From assembly GCA_002914805.1 (NCBI GenBank), contig JXTB01000787.1:18886-82885 (forward strand): a stretch of DNA of 64,000 bases, given 5' to 3'. Both the position numbers and the translations under genes were made by a program. Below, in pieces: positions 35,161 to 45,788 of the stretch. Within the stretch, counting starts at the first letter, position 1, and every line of letters starts with the position of its first letter. The DNA is from Parasponia andersonii (lineage: Eukaryota > Streptophyta > Magnoliopsida > Rosales > Cannabaceae). Under the pieces are notes generated by a model, which worked only from the letters and a program-made list of their open reading frames with translations, searched no databases and was not told the origin of the DNA.

Positions 35161-35194
35161 GACTGATCTTCTAAAGCTCGCAATCCCCATCTAA

Positions 35195-35548
35195 TCTGAA
35201 CATTGAACTCACTCTCTCACTCTGTGTCTCTCTCATGTCTGAACCCTAAGCAACCTGCAAGTGCGACCGACGCCCCCTACTCTCTCATTGTCTCAGATAT
35301 CCGCTCGCTCTTGTCGACCTCGATTATGCTCCCTCAACTCTCAACTGCACAAGTCCTGTCTCCCTCGCACAAGCACTCTCTCTTCCCCCCACCCTTCTCC
35401 CCCACCACGCTTTATTTTGTCCTGTCCTACGCCATCGACTTCATTTTAAGCTCTCTTTCCTATCGCGCATCGTCGACCTAAAAATGCTCTCTTTCTCCCC
35501 TCGGTTTCATTACACGTTCACGCAATTTTTGCGATCATGACTATATAT
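35195..35548 (+). other. CT-rich leader-like segment disrupted by a copia insertion
   Basis: It is dense in CTCTCT words and GC-richer than the flanks. A 92-codon open frame at 35203-35481 has a low-complexity Ser/Leu/Pro-rich translation typical of CT-rich leaders, so I do not call it a gene. The Ale-like element inserted at 35549. Confidence 0.35.
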
Positions 35549-35789
35549 TGTTGGAAATCTCCTAAGATTAAGGAAAGATATTGTGGCTGATTTTAGGGGA
35601 TTAGTTGTCATTTTTTTGTTAGCTATAAATAGTCGTGTATCGTGTGTGATTAGGCTGAATTCTAGGAGGTTTTATTCTTTGATTTGTTTCCTTTTTTAAC
35701 TGATTGTAAAGGTTGTAGTTAGCCTATATATATTTTGTATTCTTTCAGTGCTAAGATAGAAAAATTATTTTGAGCTCTTATCATCTTTA
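35549..35789 (+). repeat. 5' LTR of the Ale-like copia
   Basis: It is 241 bp and nearly identical to 39373-39615. It contains TATAAATAG (near 35624). The 3' terminus reads TCTTTA rather than the usual CA, judged from where the flanking duplication starts. Confidence 0.88.
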
Positions 35790-35801
35790 TGGTATCAGAA
35801 C
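35790..35801 (+). other. Primer binding site, tRNA-Met type, overlapping the deacylase fragment
   Basis: TGGTATCAGAAC follows the LTR directly. The same bases, read on the minus strand, continue the deacylase reading frame (Gly-Ser-Asp-Thr), so the fusion point lies within or at the edge of the primer site. Confidence 0.85.
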
Positions 35802-35904
35802 CGTGGATGCCAACGAGGACGAGCAGACCAAGCCCAATCGCCGAAACCGTGCGCCCTTCCACCTCGACGCTAGCAGAGGCGACTCGCTGGACCACTGCTT
35901 GCAT
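35791..35904 (-). pseudogene. N-terminal piece of a D-aminoacyl-tRNA deacylase gene, captured in reverse
   Basis: The minus strand from the ATG at 35904-35902 encodes MQAVVQRVASASVEVEGRTV followed by SAIGLGLLVLVGIHGSDT. This is the conserved start of DTD1-type D-aminoacyl-tRNA deacylases, which remove D-amino acids mischarged on tRNA. The hallmark start M(R/K/Q)AVVQRV, the VxVxG turn and the GLLVLVGIH strand are all present without interruption over 38 codons. The fragment ends at the retroelement primer site, so only about a quarter of the usual 145-150 residues is present and the catalytic SQFTL and NxGPVT motifs are absent. It probably corresponds to exon 1 plus a little 5' leader up to about 35940. 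It cannot make a working enzyme. Confidence 0.85.
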
Positions 35905-35959
35905 TGCTCTGATTGGCTGGGCAACCATAAACGGGAGTAGTTTTCTCTGTGAGAGTAAC

Positions 35960-36680
35960 TGACCAGGTTCAGCCATGGAAGGAAGGAAGCAGGCAAGGAA
36001 AACAAGATGTGACTGGCTACTACAACATACTGAAGATCCTTTGGCAAGAACTCGACCTCTTCTATGAGGCAGATTGGGGAGAACTTGAAGACCATGTGAA
36101 GTTCAAGACTCATCTTGACAAGGAGAGGCTTTACGAATTTCTTGTAGGTCTGAATCGTGACCTAGACGAAGTCAGAGGAAGGATTTTAGGAAGAAAACCT
36201 CTTCCTTCTATCGGAGAGGCCTTTGCAGAAGTAAGAAGAAAAGAAAATAGGCGACGTGTAATGCTTGGCGACCAGAATTCCGTGAATTACCAGGTTGCAG
36301 CAGCAGGAAATCGACCTGCGGAGACAACTGCTCTGGCAGTAAATAAAACAGGAGGTTTTTCAGGAAATAGGAACCCTAATAAACAAGGAGAGAGACCATG
36401 GTGCACTCATTGCAACAAGCAAGGTCATACCTGTGAGAATTGCTTCCATATCCATGGGTTTCCACCCAATTGGAAGCCTCGGGGGCCAAAGGATAAGAGA
36501 GCACTCAACAGGGTTTCTGAAGAACAGTCTGCTATGGAGGACTTAAACAAGGGCCAAGGTTTAAATGTTGTCCTGACTAAGACCCAACTGGAGGCTTTAC
36601 ACCGGATACTCAATCAGGCCCAAACACCAAATCCACCCACAAAAGGATTTACTGCTGCCTACAAAGGTACTGTGTTCCAT
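35960..36680 (+). pseudogene. Gag region of the Ale-like copia
   Basis: The translation shows VTGYYNILKILWQELDLFYE, RLYEFLVGLNRDLDEVRGRI and LGRKPLPSIGEAFAEVRRKE, the typical second half of copia gag. A CCHC knuckle of the form CTHCNKQGHTCENCFHIHGF follows near 36400-36455. The region between primer site and this block is occupied by the deacylase fragment. Fossil. Confidence 0.9.
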
Positions 36681-36689
36681 ACTGAGTCA

Positions 36690-37970
36690 CAATCTAATTG
36701 GATTCTTGATTCGGGTGCGACAGACCACATGACAGGTAATGCTTCCATGTTTTTTACTTACACCCCGTGTAATGATAAGTCACGAGTTCAGATAGCAGAT
36801 GGATCGTATTCAACAGTAGCAGGGAAGGGGTCAATTCGTCTTAATGACGATTTGATTCTTTACTCAGTTCTTTATGTTCCGAAGTTATCCTATAACCTGG
36901 TCTCTATTAGTAAATTAACTCAAGATGAGAATTTTCTGGCTAAATTTTCTTCTACTTGTTATGAAATACAGGAGCAAACCTCGGGGAAGACGATTGGGAG
37001 TGCTAGAGAGGAGGGTGGACTCTACCACTTTGTGAACAAGGAATTCAAGTGTGGACCAATCACCACAGACAACTGTATGGCTGTTACTGTTTCCAATGAT
37101 GATGTAATAATGTGGCATCAAAGGCTAGGCCACCCAAACTTCCACTATCTTAACTGTTTGTTACCCGAACTATTTCTAAAAAAAGATCCAAGTTCTTTTT
37201 CATGTGAAATATGTCAGTTTGCGAAACACACACGTGTTCCTTATCCCATTAAACCCTATGGTGAATCTCGTCCTTTTTCATTAGTGCATAGTGATATTTG
37301 GGGTGCGTCTCGTGTTAAAAATATTATTTCTGGAACTCGATGGTTTATTACTTTTATAGATGATCACACAAGGGTCTGTTGGGTATATCTCCTAAAAGAA
37401 AAATCAGAGGCAACAAAAAATTTTTAGTCCTTTCATTCCATGGTTAAAAACCAATTTCAAACCTCAATACAAGTTCTCAGAACGGATAATGGTCGTGAAT
37501 ATTTTAACACTATTCTCAGACAATATCTGAGTCAACAGGAGATTATACACCAGAGTTCTTGTCCGGATACACCCCAACAAAATGGAGTTTCAGAACGTAA
37601 AAATCGTCATCTTCTGGAAGTAGCTAGAGCCCTTATGTTCACAATGCATATGCCCAAATATCTCTGGGGGGAAGCTGTTTTAACTGCATCTTACCTTATT
37701 AATCGAATGCCTTCCAAGATCCTAAAGTTTAAAACCCCTTTTTCTGTCCTTCAAACCACATACTCTCATTTTTATTCATCCTCTTCGCTTCCTCTGAAAG
37801 TCTTTGGATGTTCAGTCTTTGTACACAACACAAAGCCAAACCTCTCCAAACTTGACCCTCGCTCTATCAAATGTGTTTTCATAGGGTACTCTTCAACACA
37901 AAAGGGTTACAAATGTTACTCTCCAAGTCAAAAACGCGTGTTTGTCTCAAGAGATGTCACCTTCTTTGAA
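36690..37970 (+). pseudogene. Protease and integrase of the Ale-like copia
   Basis: Protease active site NWILDSGATDHMTG lies near 36700. The GAG-pre-integrase head is MWHQRLGHPNFHYL with CEICQFAKHTRVPY. The integrase core has FSLVHSDIWGAS, FITFIDDHTRVCWVYLLKEK, RTDNGREYFNTILRQYL and CPDTPQQNGVSERKNRHLLE. KVFGCSVFVHNTKPNLSKLD follows. Fossil. Confidence 0.92.
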
Positions 37971-37994
37971 ACTGAATCATTTTTTACCGCAACT

Positions 37995-38210
37995 NNNNNN
38001 NNNNNNNNNNNNNNNNNNNNNNNNNNNNNNNNNNNNNNNNNNNNNNNNNNNNNNNNNNNNNNNNNNNNNNNNNNNNNNNNNNNNNNNNNNNNNNNNNNNN
38101 NNNNNNNNNNNNNNNNNNNNNNNNNNNNNNNNNNNNNNNNNNNNNNNNNNNNNNNNNNNNNNNNNNNNNNNNNNNNNNNNNNNNNNNNNNNNNNNNNNNN
38201 NNNNNNNNNN
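37995..38210. other. Assembly gap, 216 N
   Basis: A run of undetermined bases between the end of integrase and the reverse transcriptase of the Ale-like element. Confidence 1.
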
Positions 38211-39330
38211 GTTTACATGGATGTTCCTCCAGGTATTGAAACTCACAATGGAAAGGTGTGTCACTTGAAGAAATCACTTTATGGGTTGAAACAGTCACCA
38301 AGAGCTTGGTTTGACAGATTTACAAAGGCTATGAAGAAGCGTGGCTATCATCAAGCTCAAACTGATCACACACTATTTACTAAATGCTCAGACAGTAAAC
38401 TAGCAATCTTGATAATCTATGTTGATGACATCATAGTGACTGGAAGTGATGATAAGAAAATTGAGACTTTGAAAAAGTACTTAAGTGAGGAGTTTGAATT
38501 GAAGGATTTGGGAATCCTAAGGTATTTCTTAGGAATGGAAGTGGCGAGGAATAAAACTGGGATCTCAATATCTCAAAGGAAGTATATCCTTGATCTCTTA
38601 CAGGAAACCGGGATGTTAGGTTGCAGACCAGCTGATACTCCAATGGAACCAAATCACAAGCTGGGACTTGGAGAAGAAGATGAAAGTATTGATCAGGGGA
38701 TGTACCAAAGAGTGGTTGGGAGATTGATCTATCTCTCACAGACATGACCAGACATTGCTTTTCCAGTTAGTGTAGTCAGCCAGTTCATGCATTCACCGAA
38801 AAATTGTCATCTGGAAGCAGTATATAGGATTCTTAGATACCTAAAGGGGACACCAGGAAAAGGTTTATTTTTCGGTAAAACGAGAAGAAGGTAGTTGAGA
38901 TCTATACTGTTGGGCAGGATCGACTGTTGACAGAAGGTCTACTTCAGGCTACTGTACTCAAGTCTGGGGAAATCTTGTGACATGGAGAAGTAAAAAGCAA
39001 TCTGTGGTTGCTCGCAGCAGTGCAGAAGCTGAGTTTTGGGCTGTTGCTCAAGGAATATGTGAAGGGATGTGGTTAACCAGATTACTAAAAGAGCTAGGAG
39101 TGACTTATGAGGGACCGATGAAGCATTATTGTGATAACAAGGCAGCTATCAACATCACTCATAATCCAGTTCATCATAACAGAACAAAGCATGTTGAAAT
39201 TGATAGACATTTCATCAAGGAGAAGATAGAGAATGGAAGTGTGTGCATGGTCTACATACCAACCAAACAACAAGTTGCGGATCTGTTGACAAAAAGTCTA
39301 TCAAAACATGGATTCATGGAGTTATCAAAC
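38211..39330 (+). pseudogene. Reverse transcriptase and RNase H of the Ale-like copia
   Basis: After the gap come VYMDVPPGIETHNGKVCHLK, KSLYGLKQSPRAWFDRFTKA, the catalytic IYVDDIIVTGSDD, and FELKDLGILRYFLGMEVARN. RNase H shows SSAEAEFWAVAQGICEGMWL, CDNKAAINITHNPVHHNRTK, and HVEIDRHFIKEKI with QQVADLLTKSL. These are classic Ty1/copia motifs. Fossil. Confidence 0.93.
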
Positions 39331-39372
39331 AAGTTGGGCTTGATTAATATCTACACTCAACTTGAGGGGGAG

Positions 39373-39615
39373 TGTTGGAAATCTCCTGAGATTAAGGAAA
39401 GATATTGTGGCTGATTTTAGGGGATTAGTTGTCATTTTTTTGTTAGCTATAAATAGACGTGTATATCGTGTGTGATTAGGCTGGATTCTAGGAGGTTTTA
39501 TTCTTTGATTTGTTTCCTTTTTTAACTGATTGTAAAGGCTGTAGTTAGCCTATATATATTCTGTAATCTTTCAGTGATAAGATAGAAAAATTATTTTGAG
39601 CTCTTATCGTCTTTA
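39373..39615 (+). repeat. 3' LTR of the Ale-like copia
   Basis: It is 243 bp, pairs with 35549-35789, is preceded by a purine tract and followed by TATAT. Confidence 0.9.
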
Positions 39616-39645
39616 TATATCATTTCGTAATTTTTGGGGTGGTTG

Positions 39646-40196
39646 AATTGAACGAATCAATAATTGTAGCTCACAAACAAGTTATAATAAGAACAGTAAA
39701 AACGTCAGTTACAATAAGAACACTAAAAAAGGTAGTTGCAATAGTAATAGTTAAAAATACAGTCGCAGTAGTAATAATGAAGAGAGCATTCGTAATAGTA
39801 ATAATAAAAAGTGGTGTTCACACCATGATTCAAGTTTTATAAATATGTAGAGCTTCATCATTTATTTTGCATCTCATTCTAAATCCTCTTTTTTTCTAAG
39901 AGAGAATTCAAGCTTAGAAATTCCTCTTAGTGTCTCACTTGTTTTCTCCTAAATTATTTACAAATAGAATTTTCTCCTATTTTAAGAGAGAGAGGTTCTC
40001 TTGTTCTCTCCTTGTAGTTAGAGAGAAATGAGTTGTAATCTTTTTTTCATAGTGAAAATCTTTACAGCCTTATTCTTGGACGTAGCTTAAATTAGGTAAA
40101 TCATGTTAAATCTTTTGTGTGCCTTATCTTTTTCAAATTTTCTCAACTCACATTTTAGCTGTGTATTGTTGCTTCCGTAAAGTCAATCTCTTAACA
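39646..40196 (+). repeat. 5' LTR of the Tork-like copia
   Basis: It pairs with 43891-44443 and contains the 27-bp repeat array, a TATAAATA near 39837 and a CT-rich region. It ends AACA just before the primer site. Confidence 0.85.
39684..39818 (+). repeat. Five 27-bp tandem repeats in the 5' LTR (U3)
   Basis: Units begin at 39684, 39711, 39738, 39765 and 39792, each of the form (A/G)YAATA(A/G)(T/G)AA... followed by an A-rich run and a GT-containing end. All five are exactly 27 bp. Because 27 is a multiple of three, a long open frame runs through them, which is a by-product. Confidence 0.85.
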
Positions 40197-40296
40197 ATGG
40201 TACCAGAGAAATTAGTTTGAGTACTATTCACGTATACGGTACTGTTCATATACAATAAAATGGTGGTACTTGAACAAATCGTGGTGAACAAAAAAA

Positions 40297-41210
40297 ATGG
40301 CGGCAGAATTCGATATTAAGAAGTTCAATGGGAGTAATTTCTCTCTGTAAAAAATGAAGATAAAGACAATCTTGAGAAAAAATAATTACCTATCAGTAAT
40401 TGAGGAAAGATCTACTGAGATTATTGATGATAAAAAGTGGGACGAGAGGGATGGTAATGCTATCGCTAACTTATATCTGATGCTATCAGATGGAAACCTA
40501 TCGAGCATTAAAGAGAAGAAATCAACCAAAGAGATATGGAATACACTGACAAAGCTATATCAGGCTAAGTTATTACACAATAAAATTTTCTTAAAGAAAA
40601 GGCTTTACACCCTTCGAATAACAGAATCAACAGTAGTGACCGACTACATCAACACCCTTACAACAATGGCGAATAAAATAGAGGATAATAAATGTGTAGA
40701 AATCTTACTTCAAAGTCTACCTGATTCATATGATTAGCTTATTACTAATGTCACTAGTAATGCTGCAACTCTAGTTTTCAACGACCTTATAGTTATTGTC
40801 CTTGAAGAAGAAAATCGGCATAAGAACAAGGAAAATAGATCGGCAAGTTCATGGCAAGTAAAGGTTTTGACAATAAGAGGGAGATCAATGGAACGTGGCC
40901 TCAGTGAGAGTCAGAGTCATGGTAGATCAAAGTCAAGAAGTAAGAAGAATGTTAAATGCTATCTCTGTGACAAGAAAGGGCACATCAAAAGAAAACGTTG
41001 GCAACTTAAGAAGAATAGAAATTTCAAAGAGAAGGACCTTGAGTCATCAAATACTCAAGAGAACATGGCAAGTACTTCAGATAATAGAGAAATACTCTAT
41101 AGCGAAGCAGCAATAATTTATAAGGAAAGTCAGCAGCTTACTGATGTTTGGTTAGTGGACTCGGGAGCAACATGGCACATGACTTCTCACAGAGAGTAGT
41201 TTCACACATA
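40297..41210 (+). pseudogene. Gag and protease region of the Tork-like copia
   Basis: From the ATG at 40297 the translation reads MAAEFDIKKFNGSNFSL, then KKSTKEIWNTLTKLYQAKLL and LKKRLYTLRITESTVVTDYI, the Tnt1-type gag core. A knuckle VKCYLCDKKGHIKRKR lies near 40950-41000. The protease site VWLVDSGATWHMTS follows near 41150. Fossil. Confidence 0.9.
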
Positions 41211-41329
41211 TAAACCTATCTCTGGAAGATCTGTATTCATGGATAACGTTTATGGATAAAGATCATACCTTAGAGATTGCTGGAATTGATACTATTAAGA
41301 TGAAGATGTATGATGGCACTATTTGTACC

Positions 41330-43760
41330 ATTCAAGAGGTACGACATATGAAAGACCTAAAGAAGAATCAAAGACCTAAAGAAGAATCTTTTGTCTTTGA
41401 GATAATTAGATAACTTTGGTTACAAAGTTCTAGACTTGGCTCACTCTGATGTTTGGCAAGCATAGGTGATATCCCTAGGAGATGTTGGGTGTATCCTATC
41501 AAGAAGAAGGCGGATGTGTTTTTCAGTCTTCAAAATATTCAAAGTGTAGATAGAGCTTGAATCTGGAGAGAAGATCAAGTGTTTGAGGATGGACAATGGA
41601 GGAGAATATACAAGCGATGAATTTGACAACTTCTATCAATAAGAAGGTATCAAGAGGTAGTTCACAATAGTGTACACTCCTTAATAAAGTGGAGTGGCAG
41701 AACGGATGAACAGAACCTTGTTGGAAAGAACAAGAGCAATGTTGAGAGTTGCAGGTCTACCCAAGGAATTCTGGGCAGAAGCAGTCAAAACTACCTGTTA
41801 TATGATTAATAGGTCTCCATCAATTGTGATTGATCTAAAGATACCGATGGAGATATAGATTGGTAAGCTAACTAATTATTCTCGCTTATATATATTTAGA
41901 AGTCTAGTATAAGTGATGTACAATGCTCAAGAAATCACAAAATTAAATTCAAAGTCCAGAAGGTGTATATTCTTGAGATATGCTGATGGAGTCAAGGGAT
42001 ATTGCCTATGAGATTACATTACCTATAATGTTTTCATCGGCAGAGATATGATATTTATAGAAAATAAACTACAAAAGAAGGGAGATGATAGCAAACCAGG
42101 AACTACTATAGTTCAGGTAGAATAGAATGCTAAAGATTCAGATTCTTCTGAAATTCTAGGTCAACTTGTGAGAGAAGACTACTGGCATAGCACTCAGATT
42201 ATGTCACCGAGAGCAATATTGTATACTGTCTTCTAACAGAGGATAGAGAGCCAACAACTTTCCATGAGGCTACCAAAAGCCCGGATGTATCTCTATGGAT
42301 GATAGTAATGCAAAAGGAGATTGAAGCCCTTCACAAGAACAAGGCATGAGATTTTATCTTGCTACCACAAGGAAGGAAGGCTATTGGCAACAAATGAGTG
42401 TACAAGATTAAGCGTGACAACAATGATCAAGTGGAGTAGTATCGTGTGAGATTGGTAGTAAATGGATATACTCGGAAAGAAGGTATTAATTTTAATGAGA
42501 TATTTTCACCTTGATTTGACTGATAACGGTTAGAATGGTTTTGGCGATATGTGCTATGTTTGACCTACATCTAGAGCAGCTAGATGTGAAAATTACTTTT
42601 CTTTATGGAGAACTTGAAGAAGAGATGTGAAATCTCTAACCAGAAGATTTTGCTGAAACAGGCAAGGAGAACTTTGTTTACAAATTGAATAAATCTCTAT
42701 ACGGTCTCAAACAAGTATCGACGTATTGGTATAAGAGATCTGATTCCTTCATTATAAGCCTTGGATATAACAGACTCAATTCAAACCACCGCACATACTT
42801 TAGGAGGTTTGATGAAGATAATGATTTCATTAGCTTATTGTTGTATGTGGACAACATGTTTGGAATGGGCCCCAACAAAAGTAGAGTCCAAAAATTGAAG
42901 ACACAATTGAATAGGGAATTTGATAGGAAAGGCTTGAGACTAATAAACAAGATTCTAGGGATACAAATTCACTAAGACAGAAGTAACAAAAAGATTTGGT
43001 TTTCTCAGAAGACTTATTTGAACAAAATCTTGAGTCGCTTCAATATAAAAGATTGAAAGCTAATCTTTATCCCACTTCCTATTAACTTCAAGTTATCTTC
43101 CAGAATATGTCTTAGCAATGAAACAAAAAGGATGGAGATGTCTCGAGTACCATATGTATCAGCAATGAGAAGCCTAATATTTGTTATGATATTCACAAGA
43201 CTAGACATTGCACAAGTAGTGGGAGCAGTTAGTTGGTATATGGCGAATCCTAGTAGAGAGTAGATATTGTGAAGAGGAATTTGATGTACATTAAAGGAAC
43301 CTCAGATGCTGCATTATGTTGTAGAATATCATAATTTATTATCAGAGAATATATTGATTCAGATTTTATGGGTGATCTTGACAAACGAAGATCTACTATA
43401 AGTTATGTGTTTACTCTTGTAGAATGAGCTATAAGCTGGCTTTTGAAACTGCAAACTATTGTGGCTTTATCTACAATATAAGCAGAATACATTGTGGCTA
43501 TACAACCTTGTAAAGAGGCTACTTGAGTTAAAAGGATATTAAAGGAGCTCGGGCACAAACAAGAAAAAATTCCTCTATTTTATGATAGTTAGAGTACCTT
43601 ACACATTACAAGGAATCCAGCCTTTCATTTAAGGATAAAATACATAGGTGTTCAATATCATTTTGTTCGAGAAGCAGTAGAAGATGGATATGTAGACATG
43701 TTGAAGATATATACTAAGGAGAACCTAGCAGATACTTTAACCAAACTAATCAATACTGAT
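41330..43760 (+). pseudogene. Integrase, reverse transcriptase and RNase H of the Tork-like copia
   Basis: Pieces include the GVAERMNRTLLERTRAMLR-like integrase block near 41690-41750 and a reverse transcriptase core with YKLNKSLYGLKQ-like text near 42680-42720, YVDNMFGMGPNKSRV (the YVDD-loop region, near 42840), and an RNase H tail with NPAFHLRIKYIGVQYHFVRE near 43610-43680. Blocks are spread over all three frames. Fossil. Confidence 0.85.
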
Positions 43761-43890
43761 AAGTTCCAATAGTGTAGATCCTCGTATGGCCTAGCATATA
43801 CATAAGCAATATGAAGAATTGACAAGCGAAGAAAAGAGAAATTTCTCAAGTATGAAGACATAATTAAAATCAAGCCTTTATGTGGGAGAA

Positions 43891-44443
43891 TGTTGAGCAA
43901 ATCAATAATTGCAGCTCACCAACCAGCCATAGTAGGAACAATAAAAGGGTCAGCTGCAATAAAAACAGTGAAAAGGACACCTGCAATAGCAATAATAAAA
44001 AGGGTAACCACAACAGTAATAGTAGAAAGAGCAGTCATAATAGAAATAGTAAAAGGTGATGTTCATACCTTCTTTCAAGTTCTATAAATATAGAGTACTT
44101 TATCACTTTTTTTTTCATCCTATTCTAAATCCTCTTCATTTCTAAGAGAGAATTCAAGCCTAGAAATTCCTTTTAGTATCCCACTTTTTTTTGTCCTAAA
44201 TTATTTGGAGCGAGTGTTTTCTCCTAATTCAAGAATGAAAGGTTTTATTATTCTCTCCTTGTAGTTAGAGAGAAGTGATTTATAATCTCTTTTTCATAGT
44301 AGAATTCTTCATAGCCTATTCTGTAGACATAACTTAAATTGGAGGAACCACGTTAAATCTTTTGTATGCCTTATTTTTTTCAACTTTACTCAACTCATAT
44401 TTTAGCTGTGTGTTGTCGCTTTCGCAAAACCGATCTTTTAACA
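43891..44443 (+). repeat. 3' LTR of the Tork-like copia, with five 27-bp repeats
   Basis: It starts TGTTGAGCAAATC and ends TTTTAACA. The five 27-bp units run 43929-44063. They have drifted in sequence from those of the 5' LTR, but number and length are unchanged. Confidence 0.88.
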
Positions 44444-45189
44444 TGACATATAACTCATATTCATCATATTTGATTTAGAAGGATTAAATGAGTATTAAGA
44501 TAACGACTAGATATTAGTTTGCTTTTAAGTCTAATAGGATTATGATTATAGGGTTTTACTAAGAAATTTAAAACAATAATAATTTGGCTGGTTAATTTGA
44601 CTTTACTGTTCGGGTTTCAGAGTCATATTCCTACAATTGGGCAGGTTCTAGGTTACAACCTAACAACCCAAAATTTTATTGGGCTAGTTAGAAAATATAT
44701 GTATCCGGCCCAATCCTATCAGTACTCATACATACTTACCATCATTCAATGTGCAACCCGATCGATGTTCATCCTTACTTACTATCATTGAGTGTAGAGG
44801 CTTAAGATGACATTAGCTTTTGGGTTGTCAACGCTTTCACTTATAAAAACCTAAAAGAATTACAAAATTATGGACGTCACCCAATTTTCATCCCCTTTTT
44901 ATTAGAATAATATAATTTTTTAAAAGGCTTTTAGAAAAGTGCTGGTTATCACTCACCAGTTATATACCACTTATAAATACATTTGGTTACTAGTTACCAG
45001 TGTTTGAAAACTAGTTATCAATTATTATTTACTATTTTAAAACATGGCATTTTTCTAAATATATATTTTTTTAAAATGATATTTTTCCTAAAAAACCTGT
45101 ACAGGATCTAAAAAAACACAACTTGTATTTTTCAAATTGTTTTCTAAATATGATGTATTAGGCTTAATTTCCCGTTAACTTTTTTTATA

Positions 45190-45545
45190 GAAATCCAAGC
45201 CTGGTTAAAAATTGAAAAATTCTAGATTTTTGGAATATCCCAAATTTATTTAGAAAAATATCACTTTTAGAAAGTGTTTGAAAAATATCACTTTTAATAA
45301 ATATTTAGAAAAATAACACGTTCTTTTCAAAATTGCCATTTTTCAGTGATTATCAAGGTAACCAATTGGGTTACTTTGGATAACCAATCTAGTAATTTGA
45401 AGTAACCAAGCAAGTTACTTCAAGTAATTTGACAGATAATCTCCAGTATCTCACCAATTAATAAAAAGTGATATTTGTCTGAATACTTTTTAAGTGGTAA
45501 TTTTTTAATCTGAGATTTTTCAAATTTTTTTGAACTTTGACCCTA
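45190..45545. repeat. Possible fold-back (MITE-like) element
   Basis: About 45210-45290 and the reverse complement of 45465-45540 share GAAAAAT(C/T)T(C/A)AGAT, ATATCACTTTT and neighbouring text, giving arms of about 70 bp. The centre (45345-45440) holds three near-palindromic units built on GTAACCAA...TTGGTTAC/AAGTTAC. Termini were not defined. Confidence 0.4.
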
Positions 45546-45714
45546 AAAAATTATTATTCCTAATAGAGTGGAGTGAAGAATGAGTAGTATATTAGGTATT
45601 TTTTTAAAATTTGTAATAAGTAGAGGTCATTAATTAAGTCTTACTCTTTAAAAAAAGAAAAAAAAAAAAAGAAAAAAGCACAAGCTACGGATACCGGTCA
45701 GGTCAGGTATATTG

Positions 45715-45788
45715 GGCTTGGTTTAATGGCCCAGTGGTTCCTTAAGGCACGACTTGGTTTAATGGCCCAGTGGTTCCTTAAGGCATGA
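45715..45788. repeat. Exact-looking tandem duplication of about 36 bp
   Basis: CTTGGTTTAATGGCCCAGTG followed by GTTCCTTAAGGCA(C/T)GACT occurs twice in a row. Confidence 0.9.

Larger units (their letters stand above)
35549..39615 (+). mobile_element. Ty1/copia element, Ale-like, contains an assembly gap and a host gene piece
   Basis: Short LTRs (35549-35789 and 39373-39615) start TGTTGGAAATCTCCT and are about 96% identical by eye. TATAT lies on both sides (35544-35548 and 39616-39620), a perfect 5-bp target duplication. There is a primer site TGGTATCAGAAC at 35790 and a purine tract CTTGAGGGGGAG just before the 3' LTR. The order is gag, protease, integrase, reverse transcriptase, RNase H. Short LTRs and protein motifs fit Ale. 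It is one of the younger insertions here but is broken, with a few breaks besides the gap. Confidence 0.92.
39646..44443 (+). mobile_element. Ty1/copia element, Tork/Tnt1-like, fossil
   Basis: The LTRs are 39646-40196 and 43891-44443, about 550 bp and roughly 75-80% identical by eye. There is a primer site TGGTACCAGAGA at 40198 and a purine tract TATGTGGGAGAA before the 3' LTR. Gag, protease, integrase, reverse transcriptase and RNase H are recognisable in order. The flanking five bases do not match, so the target duplication is lost or the ends recombined. It is old and heavily broken, with more than ten interruptions. Only 30 bp separate it from the Ale-like element. Confidence 0.88.

Noticed and set aside
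35203-35481. 92-codon open frame rich in Ser, Leu and Pro
   Set aside because: It runs through CT-rich, leader-like DNA, has no domain, and its composition is explained by the base bias.
35719-35976. Whole 85-codon minus-strand frame as a host gene
   Set aside because: Only the 38-codon deacylase-like middle has family similarity. The rest is LTR and gag DNA read backward.
39639-39842. 67-codon open frame with repeated VIVIK-like text
   Set aside because: It is the translation of the 27-bp LTR repeat array. The same happens at 43890-44087 in the other LTR.
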